34,930 nt of DNA from Candidatus Heimdallarchaeota archaeon (GTDB lineage Archaea; Asgardarchaeota; Heimdallarchaeia; Hodarchaeales; Hodarchaeaceae). The notes under the pieces were generated by a model that was not told the origin of the DNA, did no database searches, and was given only the letters and a program-made list of their open reading frames with translations. The stretch covers positions 962,843 through 997,772 of the forward strand of contig CP070665.1 in assembly GCA_020351745.1 (NCBI GenBank), given 5' to 3'. The translations under genes were made by a program, and so were the position numbers. Within the stretch, counting starts at the first letter, position 1, and every line of letters starts with the position of its first letter. This document shows positions 16,585 through 24,633 of the stretch, piece by piece.

Positions 16585-17223
16585 TTAATCACCCCATTCT
16601 AAAATGTGAGAAATATGATAAGTTGCTCGCAGTGCTTCAAATGTAGCTTTACAGAAGTTTTGAGTCGTTCGCGTATCACCAAAAGTTTTACTCCAAATAT
16701 CGGAGATACCAGCTAATTCTAGTACACTTTTAGCTACGTCTCCAATGACTAATCCCAATCCTTTAGGGGCAGGTTTTAGTACCACACGTACACTACCAAC
16801 CTTACCCTCAACTTGATATGGAATCGAATGAGGATTGCTACACGTGCATTCCCAACTCCCGCAGCCTCTTTTCACAGGTACTACATTAAGTTTAGCCAGA
16901 ACAATAGCATTTCTAATTGCTGTACCAACACCTGCAGCTTTAGCTTGAGCAACACCCACAATTCCATTTTTATTACCAACTCCTGCAGTAGCTACAAATA
17001 AAGTTTTTCTTCCTGCATCAGTCTGACGCTGAACACGACCAACATCAAGTACTGTTTCGGTTAAATTTGGTATTAAAAAGTCCACAATACGAACATCGTC
17101 TATTCTGAGCGAATCTCTAAAAATATCATAAATAGATGCAATGGTTCCATCTTTCACCATTTGTCCAACAGCGGTACGCGGAACCCAAGATTCTAAATCT
17201 ACTGTTGGAGGTTTTCTTTCCAT
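16585..17223 (-). CDS. rps5: Ribosomal protein uS5
   Basis: About 212 residues: WVPRTAVGQMVKDGTIASIYDIFRDSLRI, then KTLFVATAGVGNKNGIVGVAQAKAAGVGTAIRNAIVLAKLNVVPVKRGCGSWEC (the double-stranded-RNA-binding-like and S5 C domains). It is a small-subunit accuracy protein. I choose ATG 17223 because AGGAG lies 7 bases upstream; the longer frame from 17313 would overlap uL18 by 41 bases and has no such site. Confidence 0.95.
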   Translation of the reverse strand: MERKPPTVDLESWVPRTAVGQMVKDGTIASIYDIFRDSLRIDDVRIVDFLIPNLTETVLDVGRVQRQTDAGRKTLFVATAGVGNKNGIVGVAQAKAAGVGTAIRNAIVLAKLNVVPVKRGCGSWECTCSNPHSIPYQVEGKVGSVRVVLKPAPKGLGLVIGDVAKSVLELAGISDIWSKTFGDTRTTQNFCKATFEALRATYHISHILEWGD

Positions 17224-17272
17224 ATCTCTACTCCTGCTCATTACGACTGACATCCAGGTTAATCTTTTTGTA

Positions 17273-17863
17273 TTAATGATATTTATCTTGAATTTCCTTC
17301 TTGGTTTTATCAAAGATCAGAGGAATTTTTACTGGATCGATTTTTTGTTTATTGTATTTTGAAAACTGCTTATTGAATAACTCTTCATCACTTTCCTTAA
17401 GATTTTTTGCAAAATCTGCTATATGAGTTCCATTTAATCGATTAGTAGCTGGAAAAATCTTGTTTGAGTGCGGAACCTCAATTCCTGCATCAACAATCCC
17501 TTTTAGAGCGGCAAAAATGCGAGATCCATAAACTGGAGGATTAAGGCCAATATCTAAAATCGCTCTGGATATTCCTACTTTTTTTGCTTTTAGTCCAGCT
17601 AAAAATCCAACTAGATATGCGCTAGGAAGATTTGAAGTAGCGCTATTCCATTTAAAACTCTTCAATTCACGAGAATGCGATGCAGAAAGTGTAATATCTC
17701 CAGTAATGCGAGCTTTTATAAATTGTACTAAACAATGATTGTTTGTTACACGTACAACGGCTCTTATTCTATTACTCCGAACAAGTCTTCTTCGTAAATG
17801 ATAATTTGTTTTTCCTTCTCGACGACGTCTGAAAGGAATACGATACCGTGCATTTCTAGCCAT
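17273..17863 (-). CDS. rpl18: Ribosomal protein uL18
   Basis: 196 residues with the archaeal/eukaryotic L5-type start MARNARYRIPFRRRREGKTNYHLRRRL, then NHCLVQFIKARITGDITLSASHSREL and a C-terminal segment with GIEVPHSNKIFPATNRLNGTHIADFAKNL. It binds 5S rRNA in the central protuberance. It lies between eL19 and uS5 in the normal archaeal order, 5 bases after eL19. Confidence 0.96.
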   Translation of the reverse strand: MARNARYRIPFRRRREGKTNYHLRRRLVRSNRIRAVVRVTNNHCLVQFIKARITGDITLSASHSRELKSFKWNSATSNLPSAYLVGFLAGLKAKKVGISRAILDIGLNPPVYGSRIFAALKGIVDAGIEVPHSNKIFPATNRLNGTHIADFAKNLKESDEELFNKQFSKYNKQKIDPVKIPLIFDKTKKEIQDKYH

Positions 17864-17868
17864 TAGAA

Positions 17869-18336
17869 TTATCGCCTCTTCTTCTTGGGTTTTTTAATAA
17901 TCCCTAAATCTTCAATTGCATTTCGAAGATGAGTAACACTCCGATAGGAATTTCCTTTCACCTTAACATAGAGTTTTCTGTATTGCGCTGGACTGATAAG
18001 CTGGTTGTCACGTAAACCACGAAGATATCTCCGTTGACTTCTTACTTTATTGATCCAATTCATTTTACTAGGTTGACGTGCACCAGTACGTCCTTTGCGT
18101 CTTCCATGACCCCTTCGTTGCCCACGTCTTTTTTGAATTTTTATTAGACGCGTACGTCCCTTAGAAACCCCTTTAACATTTTTTTTTCGAATGACTCTAT
18201 CAGAAATTAATTTCCGAACATCTTCCCGTGTTAACGCTAACGACAGATCCTCTTCTATATCTGGATCGATCCAAACGCGTTTGACGCCAACACCTAAGAT
18301 CTTCGCTGCAATTCTCTTCTGGGGTGTTAAATTCAT
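17869..18336 (-). CDS. rpl19e: Ribosomal protein eL19
   Basis: 155 residues: MNLTPQKRIAAKILGVGVKRVWIDPD, then a very basic middle (GRTRLIKIQKRRGQRRGHGRRKG) and RSQRRYLRGLRDNQLISPAQYRKLYVKVKGNSYRSVTHLRNAI. This is the conserved eL19 plan. It is a large-subunit protein present only in archaea and eukaryotes. Its start overlaps the eL32 stop by 4 bases, so the two are translationally coupled. Confidence 0.97.
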   Translation of the reverse strand: MNLTPQKRIAAKILGVGVKRVWIDPDIEEDLSLALTREDVRKLISDRVIRKKNVKGVSKGRTRLIKIQKRRGQRRGHGRRKGRTGARQPSKMNWINKVRSQRRYLRGLRDNQLISPAQYRKLYVKVKGNSYRSVTHLRNAIEDLGIIKKPKKKRR

Positions 18337-18857
18337 TCTTCTTCACCGAATTCTTCGTCCTCTGATAATTCTAGATCATCAATGTCTATCTCGTCTAAGA
18401 GCTCATCATCAAGCTCTAATTCTTCTTCAAGATCACCTAGATCGATTTTGGCAGAAATAGGATTTAAAATACGTATATTGAGTAATTCAGCTTCCGTAAT
18501 GATTTGTTCTCGTTTTTTCCTACCTATTTTCGCTGCAATGCGTCCAACTTGTCGATCTGAATCAATTAATGATAGATCTACAGGAGAAAAAATTAAAATT
18601 TCTTCTTTTCCCGAAGATGATTGATAACGCACCTTTTTAGGACTTCGAAAGCCAATCATTGGAGATATTGGCCATCCTCCTTTCTTCTTACGGGTTTTAG
18701 AATCAATCCCACGTGCTTTTCGCCATCTTTCCTTCACTCGCTTATATCGCCAAGATTCAATCCTTCGAAATGAAGGCCGTTTACCCTTTAAATTTTCTCG
18801 GATTTTTCTTAGACGTTTAATCTCTGATTGGGTTTTATCTCCCGGAATATTAGCCAA
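18333..18857 (-). CDS. rpl32e: Ribosomal protein eL32 with long acidic C-terminal tail
   Basis: 174 residues. The core (KGKRPSFRRIESWRYKRVKERWRKARGIDSKTRKKKGGWPISPMIGFRSPKKVR) is the canonical eL32. From about residue 138 there is a highly acidic extension (DLGDLEEELELDDELLDEI and more) rich in Asp, Glu and Leu, unlike the basic rRNA-binding body. It opens the eL32-uL15 operon on the minus strand. The tail may mask the basic protein before assembly or bind a partner; that is inference. Confidence 0.95.
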   Translation of the reverse strand: MANIPGDKTQSEIKRLRKIRENLKGKRPSFRRIESWRYKRVKERWRKARGIDSKTRKKKGGWPISPMIGFRSPKKVRYQSSSGKEEILIFSPVDLSLIDSDRQVGRIAAKIGRKKREQIITEAELLNIRILNPISAKIDLGDLEEELELDDELLDEIDIDDLELSEDEEFGEEE

Positions 18858-19448
18858 TTATTTTCCGTCCTTTATTTAAATGTGGGATTTCTTTTTTTAA
18901 CCGTAATATGACGATTTCCAATGGGTTCCTAAAATTTCACGAATCTGCATCTTCTATTATTGTCTTTTGACGCATGATCCGTTAATAAAGATCAGCAAGA
19001 ACCCCGAAGAAGCGACTGTTGCGACTCTATTTAAGTGATACAGGAGGAGCATTTTCGAGGTTTCTTAAGTTAATGTAAACTCTACTGCCAATAGAATCAA
19101 CATTTAAACAGAGTACTCCTGCTATAGACAACTGGAAACCTTTCATAAAAAAAAATAATCATTTAAACCATGAGATTCCTAGTGAGACTGAAAAAAAATT
19201 TATTAGTTATTCTCTACGAATTAGTCTAATCCTCTGGGAATTTTTGCTATTAAAATGAAAATCAATACAATTATCGATTTATTTTATCCTAAAAATTGGT
19301 ACCTTATTTAGTGGAGTTAGATAAAATAACTGAATCTTCGAACTCGTTAAATAAACAAAGTTTACAATAAGAGTGAAACTTAATTCATCATTGTAAAAGT
19401 CCCAACATATCCATAGGTTGGTAAAGCTAATCTAGGAGAGTATTATTC
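18858..19448. other. Divergent intergenic region eL32/nurA
   Basis: About 590 bases with frequent stops in all frames. I see no tRNA and no complete box C/D pair. It must contain the eL32 operon promoter and the nurA promoter. A GGAGGAG run near 19044 has no start codon at the right distance. Confidence 0.4.
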
Positions 19449-20588
19449 ATTCGCACCATTGTTGAAAATGCATTTAATGAAATAAATGACTATTTAACGG
19501 AAATAACAAGATTAAACGCGCAAAAAATCAAATTCTGTAAAATCTTGCGTTCTATAAATCCTAATTTACTAGATCTTCCTCCACATTTACATCATTTGAT
19601 TTACGATAACCAAATGTTTACTCAATTATTCCCTCAAGACATTTCAGGGTTAACAATTGGAGGTATTGATGGGGGATATGCTTCACGCTTATTCATAGGC
19701 TTTGATATCTTCGCTTTTCGAGCTATTGCTGTATTCTCGACTTACACACCAGAAGGAATACAAAAAACTACCTATTATCCTACTAGAACCCCTCCCTTAG
19801 AGATCGCTATATCTGATGTGGGTTTATCTTCGATGGACTTCGAGAATATGGGGTCGATTCGCCGAGCGATAACTGAATTGCAGATAGCATCCCAAGTTCT
19901 CGAACAGAGCACCAAAAAATTGGATATCCTACTCTTAGATGGAAGTCCTGTTGTAAGAAAACCACTTACAAAGAACCAAAAAATTCTGAATTATTACCAG
20001 ACTTATTTATCTATACTTTCAAGGTTGATTTTTCTTGCAAGAAAACAAGGAATTAAATTGGCTTGGATCGTTAAAGATAGCCGTCTAAACCTGTTCACAA
20101 AATTCCTTGGTCAAATATTACCCTTCATAGCTGAAGAAATGCCGGATATTCTTTCTTTAGATTATCGTAGAATAATTAAGAGAAGTCGTGACATGGATCT
20201 ATTTTACTACCTTTTAGAACCCAATGTTCGATCCATGGCATATTACCGTCAATTTTACATATCAAAACAATTTGGCCAAGAATTTGCTCTTTATGCATAT
20301 TATTTGAAGACGGCACCCTTCGACATCCCTCTTCGTATAGAATTATTCCAATCTATTCATAGAGATCAGACTGATCTTATAAAGGAGATCAATTTCATCT
20401 CAGAGGCAATTTTACCAGTTTCCCAATACAATAAGAATTATGGAATTCCAGCTCCTATCGTTGAAGCAGATGCTCGAGCTAAAATTAAGGAAACAGAAGT
20501 AGATGCTCTTTTCCAACTGATACGAATTCGTCATCCGACTCCAGATTTATGGTTTTACCGCAGAAAAAGGGCTCCTTGGAAATTTTAA
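19449..20588 (+). CDS. nurA: NurA 5'-to-3' nuclease, probably initiating at a non-standard ATT
   Basis: NurA-domain nuclease. The motifs are GIDGGYASR (first catalytic Asp), LDILLLDGSPV, and KLAWIVKDSRLNLF. With HerA, Mre11 and Rad50 it resects DNA ends in archaea. The first standard start is TTG 19545, which has no ribosome-binding site and would cut off an N-terminal helix usual for NurA. The frame is open upstream to a TAA at 19428, and AGGAGAG at 19434-19440 lies 8 bases before ATT 19449, giving RTIVENAFNEINDYLTEIT. No ATG, GTG or TTG exists in frame between. It is followed 21 bases later by herA. Confidence 0.85.
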   Translation: MRTIVENAFNEINDYLTEITRLNAQKIKFCKILRSINPNLLDLPPHLHHLIYDNQMFTQLFPQDISGLTIGGIDGGYASRLFIGFDIFAFRAIAVFSTYTPEGIQKTTYYPTRTPPLEIAISDVGLSSMDFENMGSIRRAITELQIASQVLEQSTKKLDILLLDGSPVVRKPLTKNQKILNYYQTYLSILSRLIFLARKQGIKLAWIVKDSRLNLFTKFLGQILPFIAEEMPDILSLDYRRIIKRSRDMDLFYYLLEPNVRSMAYYRQFYISKQFGQEFALYAYYLKTAPFDIPLRIELFQSIHRDQTDLIKEINFISEAILPVSQYNKNYGIPAPIVEADARAKIKETEVDALFQLIRIRHPTPDLWFYRRKRAPWKF

Positions 20589-20609
20589 ACTAGTATAAGT
20601 GAGATAATC

Positions 20610-23096
20610 ATGACTTCAATTGGAACAGTAGTTGCTACATCAGACTCACCAAGTCTAGAGAATATTGAATTAATCCTTGATAAGAATGATCATCAACAGA
20701 TTGAGAGAGGGCAATTTGTGACCATTCCAAAAAACAAAAATCAGGTAGTTTTGGGAATTATTACTGGAATAAAGAAGTATAATGCTTATTATGAAACTTT
20801 GGACTCAAGTGTTCAAGAAATAGCTTCCCGAAATTATGAAGCGATTTTTCCAATCAAAGAATGGGAAAGTACTTTGGCAAATATAAAACCACTTGGAGAA
20901 ATAAGTCTTGAAAGCGGAGGAATAAGCCGATTGAAGTTTCCTGTCTCTCCTGGCTCAAAAGTATATGTTGCTTCGTCTTCAGTTGTATCGAAATTTCTAG
21001 GCCTTGATAATAATGGGATATATTGGGGAGATCTCCCTTCTAACAATGTAAAAATAAGGATAAATCTTTCCAGATTATTACGTAAGCATCTTGCTATATT
21101 AGCAATATCTGGTGCTGGGAAATCATATGCTGTATCTATTCTATTAGAAGAGTTATCTAAGAAAGGGAAAATGAGTGTTCTTGTCATTGATCCTCATGGG
21201 GAATATTCCAGTATTATACCAACCAAGGCGGAAGGTACAAACATTGAAGTCATTAGAGGTTCTTTCATATCAATTGGAGTCCCAGAACTGTCAGCGTGGG
21301 AAATTTCGGAATTCATTCCAGAAATATCAGTTGTACAAACGAGAGTTTTAGATAATATCATTTCTAGTATTCAACAGAAGAATAGAAATTGTTATGGCTT
21401 ACAGGATATCATTCAAATAATTGATACTTCAGAAATAATTAATGTCCGAACAAAAGAAGCACTAATAAGCTGGTTATACTCTTTACAACGTACATATTTG
21501 TTTTCTACGGAAACTAGTCCTAATGTTACAGAATTGTTTCAACCTGGTAAGATAGTAATTCTAGATTTATCAGAGATTCAAAATCTACGAAGTCGAAGTA
21601 TTATTGTATTACATTTCCTGAAACATCTTTACTATCAACGTACAAGAGAGAAAATTCCCCCATCTTTGTTTGTGATTGAAGAAGCTCATCAGTTCTGTTT
21701 AAGCAAAGATACAGAGCTGTTAACTAGTAAAGGATGGAAAAACTATGCAGATGTAAAAGTTGGAGATTTGGCTTTTTCTTATAATAGGGAATTAAAAAGA
21801 TTAGAATTAGCGAAAATTAAGAGATTAATTGTACAAAACTATGAAGGAGAGATGATAAAGCTTTTCAATGAAGATAGCATTAACGCATTAGTTACGAAGG
21901 ATCATAGGGTGTTATGTAATTATAGAACTGTAAGGAAGGATCGCAAATTTTGCTGGTCTAATGATACATTCAGATTTGCAAGAAACTTACCAAGTAATAT
22001 AAGAATACCCGTAACCGCCGAATTTACTAGAAATGGGAAATGCAATATTGATGAAGATCTGTTAAAGATTATTGGTTGGATTCTAACAGATGGTCATATC
22101 CACTATTATGCAAATAAAAAGCATTTTAGATACGAAATTACACAATCAGAAGCTAAAGGAATTATATTACAAGAGATGACTGAAGTTATTACGAGAAAGT
22201 ATCCTGAAACAAGTATTTATGTTCGAAAGGAAGAAGATGAAAAAATCAAAAGAAAACCTGATCACAGTTTTCATTTCAAGAGAAAAGCATCGCAAGAGAT
22301 TGATGTTTGGCTTTTGAAAGAACCACACAGAATTCCAAGAGAAATTCTAGAAAAATGCGATCTTTCTCAATTAAAAATTCTTTTTAATGCGATGGTACAA
22401 GGGGATGGTAATATCCAATACAGTAAAAATGGTTACAAATATATCACATTTTATGCTGGAAAAAACAAAGGTATAGCAGATGATTTTCAAGAATTATGTG
22501 TTAAAATAGGTCTATCAGCAATTCAAAAATTTATTCCCCAAAACAATCAATTTAGGGTACTTGTCTCGTTTAAACGAAAATTTGCTCACGTTAGAAAAAC
22601 AACGACCGAGTTTTATTCAGGTAAAGTGTGGGATATTACAATTAATAATGGTGCCTTTGTTGCTAGAAGGAATGGAAGAGTATTCATTACTGGTAACTGT
22701 CCAGAAGGCTCTCGTTCCATTTCAAAACGTATTATCGAAACAATTGCGCGTGAAGGAAGGAAATTTTACGCTTCATTATGTTTAATATCACAACGTCCAG
22801 TGAATCTGTCTGTTACAGCTCTTTCTCAATGTAATACCAATTTAATTCTTCGTATAAGAAACCCATATGACCAGGATTTCATTGGAAAAACTTCTGAAGG
22901 TATTGATCGTTCTACTCTTAAAATGATTCCTGATTTAGAAATTGGAGAGGCTCTTTTGGTTGGAGAAGGCATCAATTACCCAACTTTCTTTCGGATTAGA
23001 TCACGGACGTTTTACAGTAAAGATTTATCGCCAGATTTGGAAACAATGGCAGACAAGTATAAAGAAACTTGGAGTGTCAAACGTGATACTTCTTAG
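20610..23096 (+). CDS. herA: HerA DNA helicase/translocase interrupted by an intein
   Basis: 828 residues encoded, with an extein of about 494 (normal HerA length). The N-terminal HAS-barrel region is followed by Walker A SGAGKS (K171), VLVIDPHGEY, and Walker B FVIEE (354-358). Immediately after EEAHQF a 334-residue intein (363-696) interrupts the chain, and CPEGSRSISKRIIETIAREGRK resumes the ATPase core. Then SQRPVNLSVTALSQCNTNLILRI and the C-terminal brace. Splicing is needed to rebuild the active site. HerA is a hexameric pump that works with NurA encoded just upstream. Start is ATG 20610. Confidence 0.95.
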   Translation: MTSIGTVVATSDSPSLENIELILDKNDHQQIERGQFVTIPKNKNQVVLGIITGIKKYNAYYETLDSSVQEIASRNYEAIFPIKEWESTLANIKPLGEISLESGGISRLKFPVSPGSKVYVASSSVVSKFLGLDNNGIYWGDLPSNNVKIRINLSRLLRKHLAILAISGAGKSYAVSILLEELSKKGKMSVLVIDPHGEYSSIIPTKAEGTNIEVIRGSFISIGVPELSAWEISEFIPEISVVQTRVLDNIISSIQQKNRNCYGLQDIIQIIDTSEIINVRTKEALISWLYSLQRTYLFSTETSPNVTELFQPGKIVILDLSEIQNLRSRSIIVLHFLKHLYYQRTREKIPPSLFVIEEAHQFCLSKDTELLTSKGWKNYADVKVGDLAFSYNRELKRLELAKIKRLIVQNYEGEMIKLFNEDSINALVTKDHRVLCNYRTVRKDRKFCWSNDTFRFARNLPSNIRIPVTAEFTRNGKCNIDEDLLKIIGWILTDGHIHYYANKKHFRYEITQSEAKGIILQEMTEVITRKYPETSIYVRKEEDEKIKRKPDHSFHFKRKASQEIDVWLLKEPHRIPREILEKCDLSQLKILFNAMVQGDGNIQYSKNGYKYITFYAGKNKGIADDFQELCVKIGLSAIQKFIPQNNQFRVLVSFKRKFAHVRKTTTEFYSGKVWDITINNGAFVARRNGRVFITGNCPEGSRSISKRIIETIAREGRKFYASLCLISQRPVNLSVTALSQCNTNLILRIRNPYDQDFIGKTSEGIDRSTLKMIPDLEIGEALLVGEGINYPTFFRIRSRTFYSKDLSPDLETMADKYKETWSVKRDTS
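21696..22697 (+). mobile_element. HerA intein with LAGLIDADG-type homing endonuclease
   Basis: Coding bases for HerA residues 363-696. Block A is CLSKDTELLTSKGW (nucleophile Cys). Block B is ALVTKDHRVL (TxxH). The endonuclease motifs are IIGWILTDG and AMVQGDG. Block F is VWDITINNGAFVAR. Block G is RVFITGN followed by extein Cys697. The penultimate residue is Gly in place of the usual His. The intein writes Arg almost entirely with AGA/AGG while the flanking extein often uses CGN, which suggests separate origin. Insertion next to Walker B is typical of inteins in P-loop proteins. Confidence 0.93.
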
Positions 23097-23323
23097 AATT
23101 CACTTTTATTGAACTTCCAACTATGTTCAAGCTAATAATACGAAAGTTAATAGCTTCAAAAGCTTAAATATAATCATATTTATACAAATCTAGGAAAAAA
23201 CTCCTAATAAAGTGTTTTGGAATGAGAAGAGTAGAGATTTTCTCGAATATACTATTTAAATTGATCACAAAATGAGCATTACTTGAAAATATTTTGCTAT
23301 TAAAACAGCGGAGACATTAACTT

Positions 23324-23458
23324 TTGCCACTTATTAACTGGTATTATGCAAGGTTCATTGCTAGTGCTTTGGTTATTATTGCTCTTCTCTTAATATTGGC
23401 ATATCTATTATTTTACAATGAGGAAGAAGAAGATTTGGAAGAGGAATTGGAAATATAA
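23324..23458 (+). CDS. Predicted 44-residue single-pass membrane peptide with acidic tail
   Basis: TTG start, with GGAG about 10 bases upstream (23310-23313). The product has a short polar start (PLINWYYARF), a hydrophobic segment of about 20 residues (IASALVIIALLLILAYLLFY) and a strongly acidic tail (NEEEEDLEEELEI). This is coherent topology for a small membrane protein. No family is recognised. It sits in a gap between herA and eS1, same strand as both. Confidence 0.5.
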   Translation: MPLINWYYARFIASALVIIALLLILAYLLFYNEEEEDLEEELEI

Positions 23459-23776
23459 TTCCAATTTTTTTAAAAAAAATCACTTCTATAAAATTACAGA
23501 AGAAAATACATTGGAAACAAACCCGTTAAGGACTCAATAGAGAGCTGTTCAGAACTAATTCCTCTTGTATTTTCATCTTGCTTTTGAGAAAACAAGGAGA
23601 TAGAGAGATACTTTGAATGCTTTATTAGAGATAGTATTAACCTACAAATCTTCATTAGTATCTCTGTCAATTTTTAGGATTTTCAGGCGAGTTGGCACTA
23701 CAGAACTCTTAAAGACTACTCTAAGTCTCGGCTTATTGTATGTTTTTGACGACAAAAAATAAGGAGCTAATGTTTA
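23459..23776. other. Intergenic region upstream of eS1
   Basis: AT-rich, no ORF or RNA gene seen. The right end carries aaggag (23761-23766), the likely ribosome-binding site of eS1. Confidence 0.4.
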
Positions 23777-24382
23777 TTGAGCCATCGGTCACGATCATCT
23801 CGTAGAATGGTAGATAAGTGGTCTGCTAAACAGTTATATCAAATTTACACTCCACCTGGCTTTTTAGAAGGTGAAGAAAAGATCATAGGGGAAACTATAG
23901 CCGATGATTCTAATAAACTGATGGGCCGTGTTATTGAAGTTTCGCTGGCAGATATTAATAATGATTATTCTAAGATGCATGTAAAACTGGAGTTTCAAAT
24001 TGTTGAAGTTGTTGGTAATAAAGCACGAACTAGATTTAAAGGGCATTCTTTCGCAAGAGATTATCTAAGATTTCTTGTTAGACGACGACGTACACGTATT
24101 GACAGTATAAGTACAGTAAAAACTAAGGATGGGGTTCCTTTCAGAGTTACAGTTACAGGTTTCACAGCTCATCGTTCAAAAACAAGTAAAAAGGATGCCA
24201 TCAGGCGTAGAATGTTAGATGTTGTTGCTACTCGGGCGGGAGAGCTCAATAGTGAAGATTTTATTCGAGAAGCAACTGGAGGAAAATTATCATCCTTAGT
24301 TTATTTTCAATGTAAACCAATATATCCATTAAAGGGAGTAGAAATACAAAAAACGCGAATTTTAAAAGCGATCACGGGTTAA
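23777..24382 (+). CDS. rps3ae: Ribosomal protein eS1 (S3Ae)
   Basis: 201 residues: DKWSAKQLYQIYTPPGFLEGEEKIIGETIADDSNKLMGRVIEVSLADI, then KARTRFKGHSFARDYLRFLVRRRRTRID and DAIRRRMLDVVATRAGE. This is the archaeal eS1 pattern. The start is TTG 23777; an ATG at 23770 is out of frame. In many archaea eS1 is part of a uS15-RecJ-Pcc1-eS1 cluster in one direction. Here it faces Pcc1, and the two stop codons overlap. Confidence 0.96.
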   Translation: MSHRSRSSRRMVDKWSAKQLYQIYTPPGFLEGEEKIIGETIADDSNKLMGRVIEVSLADINNDYSKMHVKLEFQIVEVVGNKARTRFKGHSFARDYLRFLVRRRRTRIDSISTVKTKDGVPFRVTVTGFTAHRSKTSKKDAIRRRMLDVVATRAGELNSEDFIREATGGKLSSLVYFQCKPIYPLKGVEIQKTRILKAITG

Positions 24383-24633
24383 AGGCTACTCCGTAATTTT
24401 AAAATGTTATCAGTCAATTGGAATGCAGACAACAAATCAATTACAGTAGCTAACATTGTTTCCGTATTTTTCACATTTTTTATCGTAATGATTAGACTTT
24501 GACCAACACAAACAGAATTGAATGTCATTGGTGGCGCTGAAAGATTATCTGGGTCAATAGCCGCATGAATAATCTCGACATCCTCAATGGATCCAATCAT
24601 CTTAATTAGCGCGTTTATTTTCGTAATGGGCAT
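24379..24633 (-). CDS. pcc1: KEOPS complex subunit Pcc1
   Basis: 84 residues with the Pcc1 alpha/beta pattern: a short strand, helix, then AAIDPDNLSAPPMTFNSVCVGQSLIITIKN and a C-terminal helix ETMLATVIDLLSAFQLTDNIL. The PDN motif is characteristic. Pcc1 dimerises within KEOPS, which makes t6A37 on tRNAs that read ANN codons, including the tRNA-Asn, Met and Ser(GCU) of this window. The ATG directly follows the RecJ-like stop codon, so the two are coupled. Confidence 0.85.
   Translation of the reverse strand: MPITKINALIKMIGSIEDVEIIHAAIDPDNLSAPPMTFNSVCVGQSLIITIKNVKNTETMLATVIDLLSAFQLTDNILKLRSSL

Noticed and set aside
19280-19400. Minus-strand AATGATGA near 19387-19394 as a box C of a guide RNA
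   Set aside because: No CTGA follows at a suitable distance on that strand.
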